The notes beneath the pieces are model-generated. The model was not told the origin of the DNA. It made no database searches and worked only from the letters and a program-made list of their open reading frames with translations. Below are positions 13,789-18,392 of a stretch of DNA of 18,392 bases, piece by piece. A program made the position numbers and the translations under genes. Each line of letters opens with the position of its first letter. The stretch's first letter is position 1. Source of the DNA: Streptomyces katrae. Its GTDB lineage: Bacteria; Actinomycetota; Actinomycetes; Streptomycetales; Streptomycetaceae. The stretch covers positions 1-18,392 of the forward strand of contig NZ_JZWV01000243.1 in NCBI RefSeq assembly GCF_000966975.1, in the 5' to 3' direction.

Positions 13789-15645
13789 TCACGGATGGTG
13801 CAGGGGGTTGGGCACGGTGCCGTGGGTGACCGCGTGGGGGCGGTCGGGGCGGTCCCGGTATCCGTCCTCGTGGAGCCGGTTGCGGTTGAGGCAGAGCCGG
13901 TCGATCCGCTCGGTCAGCAGGTCGAAGAGTTCGTAGCGGTCCTTGAGCTCGGGGAAACGCGCCTGGTGGCGGAGGATCTCCGCCCGTACGAGGGACCAGA
14001 ACTCGTCCTCGGGGACGCCGAGCCGGTCCTCGCACAGGGCGGAGAGGTAGCGGAAGACGCCGATGAACAGGCCGGAGTGGATGAACTGGGTGAGGAAGGC
14101 GGGCGGCTCGGTGAGCAGTGCCGCCCGGACGTCGGCGGGCATGGAGGCGTGCTCGGGCAGGGAGGTGCGGCTGATGTTGACGTCGTCCACGAAGTCCTTG
14201 ATCGCGAGGCGGACCGGCACGTCGTGCTCGTCGAAGATCACGACCGCGTTCTCTCCGTGCGGGGAGAAGACGGTGCCGTAGCGGTAGAGGAAGTGGAGCA
14301 GCGGGGGCAGCAGGGCCGTGAACAGGTGCTGGAGCCAGACCGCGGGCGTCAGACCGGAGCGGGCGACGAGCTCGGCGGTGAAGGAACGTCCACGCGGGTC
14401 GGTGTGGAGGAGTGAGGCGAGGGTACGGGCGCGCTCGCCGGGGGCGAGGTGGCGGCCGAGGGGTTCGCGCCAGATCGCACCGAGGAGTTCCTTGTACTGG
14501 TACGGGACCTCGGGGAGCCGGTCGTACACGGGGTGGCGGACGGTGACGGAGGCGACCTCGCCGAGCAGGACCACCCCGCATTCGTCGCGGAGGAAGGGGT
14601 CCGCGTCGCGCAGGGAGTGGATCCAGGCGGTCACCGCGGGGGCCGCCAGGGTGAGGTCGCTGGGCAGGCCCCGCCAGACCATGGTGTTGAAGACGGACAG
14701 CGGGAGTTTGACGCTGTGGCGGTCGGGGCGGGTGAGGTTGAGGAAGGTGCGGACGGACTGCTGCGGAAGCCGTTCGTCGGGGTCGGCGGGGAGCGGTACC
14801 AGCGCGCCGGAGGCGAGGGCCGGCGCGAAGAGGGGGAGGACGACCTCGTCCCACTGCCAGGGGTGGACGGGCAGGTAGAGGTAGCGGAGGGGGTCCAGGC
14901 CCCGGTCGCGGAGGGTCTGGTCGTAGGCGGCGCGGGTGACGGGGTCGAGTTCGGCCGCGTAGAGGCGCGCGGGGTCCTCCAGGCCGGCGCCGCCGCGGTA
15001 CTCGGCGAGGGAGGTGTGGGCGGCGAGCCAGGGCAGGCGTTGCGGGGTGCGGGCTTCGGGGGCCCAGGCGGCGGCGTCCGCTGCGGACCATCCGACGCGG
15101 CCCTTGTTGGGGACGAGCCAGGGGTGGCCCGTCTGGTGCCCTTCGAGGGCGGCGTAGTCCAGGTCGGCGAGGACGTCGGCGGTGAGGGCGTGGTGGTCGA
15201 GGCGGGCGTCGGCGGCGAGGGTGGCGCTGAGCTCGCGGATGAGGTGGCCGAGGGTGGGGCCGTCGAGGCCGAGGAGGGTGCGGGCGCGGACGAGGAAGCC
15301 GTAGGGGTCCGCGAAGGCTTCCGGCGGTTCGGCGGAGGGGGGTGGCGGGGTGAGGGTGATGGAGTCCGGCGCGACCTGCCAGCTGCCGTAGGCGCGGCGG
15401 CGGGCGCGGAACCCGAGGCTGCTGCCGTCGTCGAGTGTCAGGGTCCAGGCGTCGCCCGCGGCGGCCGGGGCCGGGGCGGGGGTGACGATCTCCTCGTACG
15501 CGAACTCGGAAAGCATCTTGGCGAGCAGCCTGCGGGCCGCGCCGTCCCAGGTCGGGCGGTTGAGTTCGGGAGGCGTGCACGGGTGCTGGGGCGACGGGGG
15601 GAGGGCGGGTTCCGCGGAGTCTGGGGCTGCGGGGAAATTCGGCAC
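13789..15645 (-). CDS. IucA/IucC-family NIS siderophore synthetase (second, DesD-like)
   Basis: 618 aa from the GTG at 15643-15645, with GAGGAG 4 bases upstream. NIS synthetases adenylate a carboxylate with ATP and condense it with an amine or alcohol to build hydroxamate or citrate siderophores. Family marks in order: the ATP-binding segment GHPWLVPNKGRVGW, LPVHPWQWDEV, QSVRTFLNLTRPDRHSVKLPLSVFN split around the second ATP contact, the FSPHGENAVV histidine motif, and IKDFVDDVNIS. A C-terminal FhuF-like region follows. The pattern resembles the type C (DesD/AlcC-like) branch, which joins or cyclises acylated hydroxydiamines, more than type A. It is the last gene of the operon, ending 51 bases before the helicase start. 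Its whole length is also open in the frame of the preceding GNAT gene. Confidence 0.93.
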   Translation of the reverse strand: MPNFPAAPDSAEPALPPSPQHPCTPPELNRPTWDGAARRLLAKMLSEFAYEEIVTPAPAPAAAGDAWTLTLDDGSSLGFRARRRAYGSWQVAPDSITLTPPPPSAEPPEAFADPYGFLVRARTLLGLDGPTLGHLIRELSATLAADARLDHHALTADVLADLDYAALEGHQTGHPWLVPNKGRVGWSAADAAAWAPEARTPQRLPWLAAHTSLAEYRGGAGLEDPARLYAAELDPVTRAAYDQTLRDRGLDPLRYLYLPVHPWQWDEVVLPLFAPALASGALVPLPADPDERLPQQSVRTFLNLTRPDRHSVKLPLSVFNTMVWRGLPSDLTLAAPAVTAWIHSLRDADPFLRDECGVVLLGEVASVTVRHPVYDRLPEVPYQYKELLGAIWREPLGRHLAPGERARTLASLLHTDPRGRSFTAELVARSGLTPAVWLQHLFTALLPPLLHFLYRYGTVFSPHGENAVVIFDEHDVPVRLAIKDFVDDVNISRTSLPEHASMPADVRAALLTEPPAFLTQFIHSGLFIGVFRYLSALCEDRLGVPEDEFWSLVRAEILRHQARFPELKDRYELFDLLTERIDRLCLNRNRLHEDGYRDRPDRPHAVTHGTVPNPLHHP

Positions 15646-15646
15646 G

Positions 15647-16426
15647 GGACTCCTCGAGGATCGGGAACTCCGCGGTGGCCCGCGGAGTTTTCGAAGTGAG
15701 AGGCGTGGAGGGACGGTTGCGCAGCGACCCCTCCCGGATCATCAGGGCGGCGCGCTTCCCGGGGAGTTCGATTTCCGTGGCGTAGCGGAAACCGGCGGCG
15801 AGGAAGGCTGATACGGAGGGGGTGTTGCGGATGTCCGGTTCGGCGATGACCCGTGTGCAGCGGGGACGGTTGTCGAAGACGAGCTCGGTGACGGCGCGCA
15901 GCAGCGTGGTCCCCAGGCCCCGGCCGCGGTTCGTGCCGTCTCCGATCAGCAGGTGGATACCCGTGTCGTGGGGGCGCGCCGGGTAGTGGCGGGAGACCGG
16001 GTCGAGGTCGGCCCGGTAGATCTCCCAGTAGCTCATCGGGGTGCCGTCGAGTACGCCGAGGCAGGGGATGCTGCGGCCGTCGCCGTCGAGTTGGGTCCGC
16101 AGGTGGGCGGCGGTGACGGCGGAGGCGCCGGCCAGCTCCCAGTAGGCGGCGACGTCGGGGTCGTTCATCCAGCGGGTGAGGAGCTGCAGGTCCCGGCCCG
16201 GCCGTACCGGTTCGAGGCGGAAGGCTCCGGCCGGCGTGGGGAGGGCGCCCCAGCCTGCGGGTGAGTCGAGGAGGTCCGCCTCGGCGAGCAGGGGCAGCAG
16301 TCCGACGGCGAAGCGGTGTTCGGCGGTCTGGTGGTGGGCGGTCTCGTAGTGGGCGGTCTCGTAGTGGGCGGTCTCGTGGCGGGCGGGACCGGTCGCGGTG
16401 CTGGTGGTCGTTTCGGCGGGGGGCAT
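15647..16426 (-). CDS. Siderophore-type GNAT N-acyltransferase, no stop codon before the next gene
   Basis: The ATG at 16424-16426 follows GGAGAAGAG, 30 bases after synthetase 1. After a repetitive N-terminus (ETAHY units, about residues 17-35) comes a GNAT domain of the IucB/RhbD/AlcB type (Acetyltransf_8). It runs from FRLEPVRPG to LMIREG (about 69-232), with LLTRWMNDPDVAAYW, YWEIYRADLDPVSRHY and the CoA loop GRGLGTTLL. Such enzymes acylate the N-hydroxylated amine before NIS condensation. The left coordinate given is only where synthetase 2 starts: the frame has no stop there and stays open to 13751, past the end of synthetase 2. A lost stop or small frameshift near 15650-15730 is likely, since family members end soon after LMxRE. 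The other possibility is a genuine long overlap. Confidence 0.75.
15666..15689 (-). repeat. Perfect hairpin before NIS synthetase 2
   Basis: AACTCCGCGG (15666-15675) and CCGCGGAGTT (15680-15689) form a 10-bp stem with a 4-base loop. In the mRNA it lies 20 bases before the synthetase 2 GTG, just outside its ribosome site, in the stretch where the GNAT gene should end. It may affect coupling, processing or partial termination. Confidence 0.6.
16322..16381. repeat. 15-bp minisatellite encoding a pentapeptide repeat
   Basis: Four consecutive 15-bp units. The two central ones (16337-16351, 16352-16366) are identical (GGCGGTCTCGTAGTG); the outer two diverge by a few bases. The units keep the frame and encode repeated ETAHY-type pentapeptides at the GNAT N-terminus. 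Confidence 0.9.
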
Positions 16427-16456
16427 CGGGCTCTTCTCCGTGTCGGTGGGAGCGCG

Positions 16457-18286
16457 TCAGTCGTGGAGGGGGTTGGTGATGGTGACGTAGACGGACTGCG
16501 TCTCGACGGGGCCGACGAGCTCGTCGAGGCCGCCCAGGCGGGTCAGCAGGTTCGCCTTGCAGCGGAGGGTGGGTGAGTCCAGCAGCTGCGCGGGGAGCGG
16601 GCCGAGGTCTGCGGCCTTGCCGAGGAACCGGCGGAAGGCGGCGAGGAGTACGCGCTCGTCGGCGAGCCGCTGGGATCCGAAGGCCCCGATGAGGCCCAGC
16701 ACGTTGTTGATGCCGAGGTAGTAGGCGAAGCGTTCGTCGGTGACGGCGTCGGGGACGAAGGTGTCGCTGGCGCGGCCGATGCCGGGGAGCCGGTGTTCCA
16801 GTTCGGTGCGCCGGGAGTCGCTGAAGTAGTACCACCGGGAGTCGCGGAAGTAGTACCCCTGGTTGTCGCGGAAGCGGCCGCCGACGGGCCAGCCGGCGCG
16901 GTCGAGGAGGACCAGGGTGTTCTGCTGGTGGGCTTCGAGGGCGATACCGGCGAGCGCGTCGAAGGCCAGGACGGGCAGGACGACGTGGTCGAGGTAGCGC
17001 AGGAACCACTCGGTGGCGACGGCGGAGGCGGGGCGGCCGGTGCTGGTGGCGAGCCGGGAGACGGTGTCGGCGAGCCGGGAGCGCATCGTGTTGCGTCCGG
17101 GCCACGGGCGGGGGGCTGTGAGTGCGGCGACGCAGACGGCGTCGTCGTCGGAGCGGAAGGGGTTGTGGCGCAGCAGGGCGTCGAGTCCGGGTACGGGGTT
17201 GCCGGCCGGGGTGTCGACGGCGACCCAGGCGGGGTCGCGGACGATGTCGAAACCGGGATGCGCGCTCTGCCACTGCTCGGCGAGGCCGGTGCGGAGCAGC
17301 CGGTGCACCTCGACGCCTCGGTGGAGTTCCTTGCGGAGGTTCTCGCGGCGGGAGTTGGTGATGCGCAGGCCCAGGGAGAGCTTGAGCATCGCCGGGGTGC
17401 CGGGCCGGTGGACGGTGCGGACGGAGGAGGTGGGGTACCAGGGGGCTCCGTGGGCGCCCAGGTCGGTCAGGAGTCCGGCGTCGCGGAGGGCTGCGACGGC
17501 GGGGCGCTGGAGGAGGTCGCGGGCCTGCCAGGGGTGCAGGGGAAGGGGGGTGGTGCCGGCGGGCAGCGGGAGCCCGGCGGCGAGTCGGGCGAGGAGCTGG
17601 GCGGCGGAGACGGGGCGGCCGCGTTCGGTCCAGGCGGAGTCCGTGGCGAGGGCGGTCGGTGCGACGGCGAACCAGTGCAGGGGGAAGGAGCCGTGGAGTT
17701 CGGGTGAGTAGCGGTCGGCTTCGGCTTCGGAGAGCCCTTCGCGGCTCTTGGGGTCCGGTTGGAGGGGGTGGCCGAGGAGGAGGGACTGTTCGGCGGTGAG
17801 GAAGAGGTCCCCGGCGATGGGGGCGGGCGCGGTGGGGCGGCGGCGCCGGTCGGCGATGAACTCGGCGGTGCGGCGTACCGAGTCGGCGACCCGGCCGACG
17901 AGGTCGGCACCGCGGCCGTTGCCTTCGCGGGCGAGGAGGGCGGCGAGGGTGACGGCGTCCACTGCGGGGGCTTCGGCGGGGGCCCCTTCGAGACGGGCGG
18001 GGGCGAAGCGGTGCCAGCCGGCCTCGGACCAGTGCCGGACGGGAACGAGCAGGGTGGCGGCGGATGCGGGAAGGGGGATGCGGAGCAGGGTGCCGGGGGG
18101 CCCGTCGGGGCGGCCGATGCCGCTCTCGCGGACCCAGCACCGCAGCAGGTTCTCCACAGTGGCGGCCTCGGCGGCGGTGGCCGGGTCGGGGTGGTCCAGC
18201 AGGTCGGGCAGCGCGGCCGGCTCGGGCCCGACGGGTCCGGTCCCGCCCACCCGGGGCCGGGGGGTGCCGGCCTTCTGGCGGGGCAC
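16457..18286 (-). CDS. IucA/IucC-family NIS siderophore synthetase (first)
   Basis: 609 aa from a GTG at 18284-18286, but the frame is open beyond it to the window edge and the GTG has no clear ribosome site, so the true start may lie outside. Family marks: VENLLRCWVRE near the start, GHPLQPDPKSREGLS (ATP-binding HPxxPxxKxRxG), LPLHPWQARDLL, YPTSSVRTVH, MLKLSLGLRITNSRREN, EAHQQNTLVLLD, and FRDNQGYYF. The TNxRREN and EAHxQN signatures are diagnostic for NIS synthetases; the type (A or B) cannot be fixed by eye. It differs clearly from synthetase 2, so the two probably do successive condensations. It ends 30 bases before the GNAT start. Monooxygenase, decarboxylase or transport genes expected for the pathway are not in the window. 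Confidence 0.9.
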   Translation of the reverse strand: MPRQKAGTPRPRVGGTGPVGPEPAALPDLLDHPDPATAAEAATVENLLRCWVRESGIGRPDGPPGTLLRIPLPASAATLLVPVRHWSEAGWHRFAPARLEGAPAEAPAVDAVTLAALLAREGNGRGADLVGRVADSVRRTAEFIADRRRRPTAPAPIAGDLFLTAEQSLLLGHPLQPDPKSREGLSEAEADRYSPELHGSFPLHWFAVAPTALATDSAWTERGRPVSAAQLLARLAAGLPLPAGTTPLPLHPWQARDLLQRPAVAALRDAGLLTDLGAHGAPWYPTSSVRTVHRPGTPAMLKLSLGLRITNSRRENLRKELHRGVEVHRLLRTGLAEQWQSAHPGFDIVRDPAWVAVDTPAGNPVPGLDALLRHNPFRSDDDAVCVAALTAPRPWPGRNTMRSRLADTVSRLATSTGRPASAVATEWFLRYLDHVVLPVLAFDALAGIALEAHQQNTLVLLDRAGWPVGGRFRDNQGYYFRDSRWYYFSDSRRTELEHRLPGIGRASDTFVPDAVTDERFAYYLGINNVLGLIGAFGSQRLADERVLLAAFRRFLGKAADLGPLPAQLLDSPTLRCKANLLTRLGGLDELVGPVETQSVYVTITNPLHD

Positions 18287-18392
18287 GGTCCCGCCCGCCG
18301 CCCCTGCCCGGGGCAGCCCGCCCGCTCCGGCCCCGTGTCGTGGCAGGCCGGGAGCCTCGGGTGACAGTCCGGCTTCGGCTCCGGTCCAGGGC

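Noticed and set aside
16322..16381. Short tandem repeats considered as a CRISPR-like array
   Set aside because: Units are 15 bp, directly adjacent without spacers, and keep the protein frame.
15438..18140. A 900-codon minus-strand frame across NIS synthetase 1 and the GNAT
   Set aside because: Arg/Pro-rich out-of-frame product overlapping two genes with clear family motifs.

Overview
This is a chromosomal segment of a high-GC actinobacterium, almost certainly Streptomyces or a close relative such as Kitasatospora. The signs are very high GC, GTG starts, GGAGG-type ribosome sites, an actinobacterial LexA box, and the conserved neighbourhood rnhB / nrdJ-nrdR / lexA / DinG-like helicase, which I remember as a core Streptomyces arrangement. 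No tRNA, rRNA, CRISPR array, insertion sequence or phage gene is visible.

Left part (1-6703): rnhB (RNase HII, minus) has a hairpin just past its stop. Next is a divergent pair: a TetR repressor (minus) and a 14-TM MFS drug exporter (plus). They share a 139-bp promoter region with two inverted copies of a 14-bp operator-like palindrome. Four minus-strand genes follow: ADP-ribosylglycohydrolase, histidine phosphatase, a YdbC/DUF4937 protein and an arylamine N-acetyltransferase.

Middle part (6761-11711): nrdR and nrdJ form a minus-strand unit for class II (B12-dependent) deoxyribonucleotide synthesis, ending in a strong terminator. Upstream of nrdR are two NrdR-box-like sites 31 bp apart. Divergent from it is lexA (plus) with a near-consensus LexA box. 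A 518-bp intergenic region between nrdR and lexA carries both control regions.

Right part (11718-18392): a DinG/XPD-like helicase (minus) converges on lexA. Its frame is broken by a perfect 16-bp tandem duplication immediately before helicase motif VI. The intact C-terminus, including the motif-VI arginines, is still encoded in another frame. Behind it lies an NRPS-independent siderophore (NIS) operon on the minus strand: IucA/IucC synthetase 1, a GNAT acyltransferase, and IucA/IucC synthetase 2. The operon probably continues past the right edge. The GNAT frame has no stop codon until beyond the end of synthetase 2, so its C-terminus cannot be fixed from sequence alone.

The best leads are the 16-bp duplication in the helicase, the missing stop of the siderophore GNAT, and the compact regulatory sites (TetR operators, NrdR boxes, structured leaders). 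I saw no convincing wholly new system. Long open frames opposite nrdJ, the helicase and the NIS genes are high-GC shadows.
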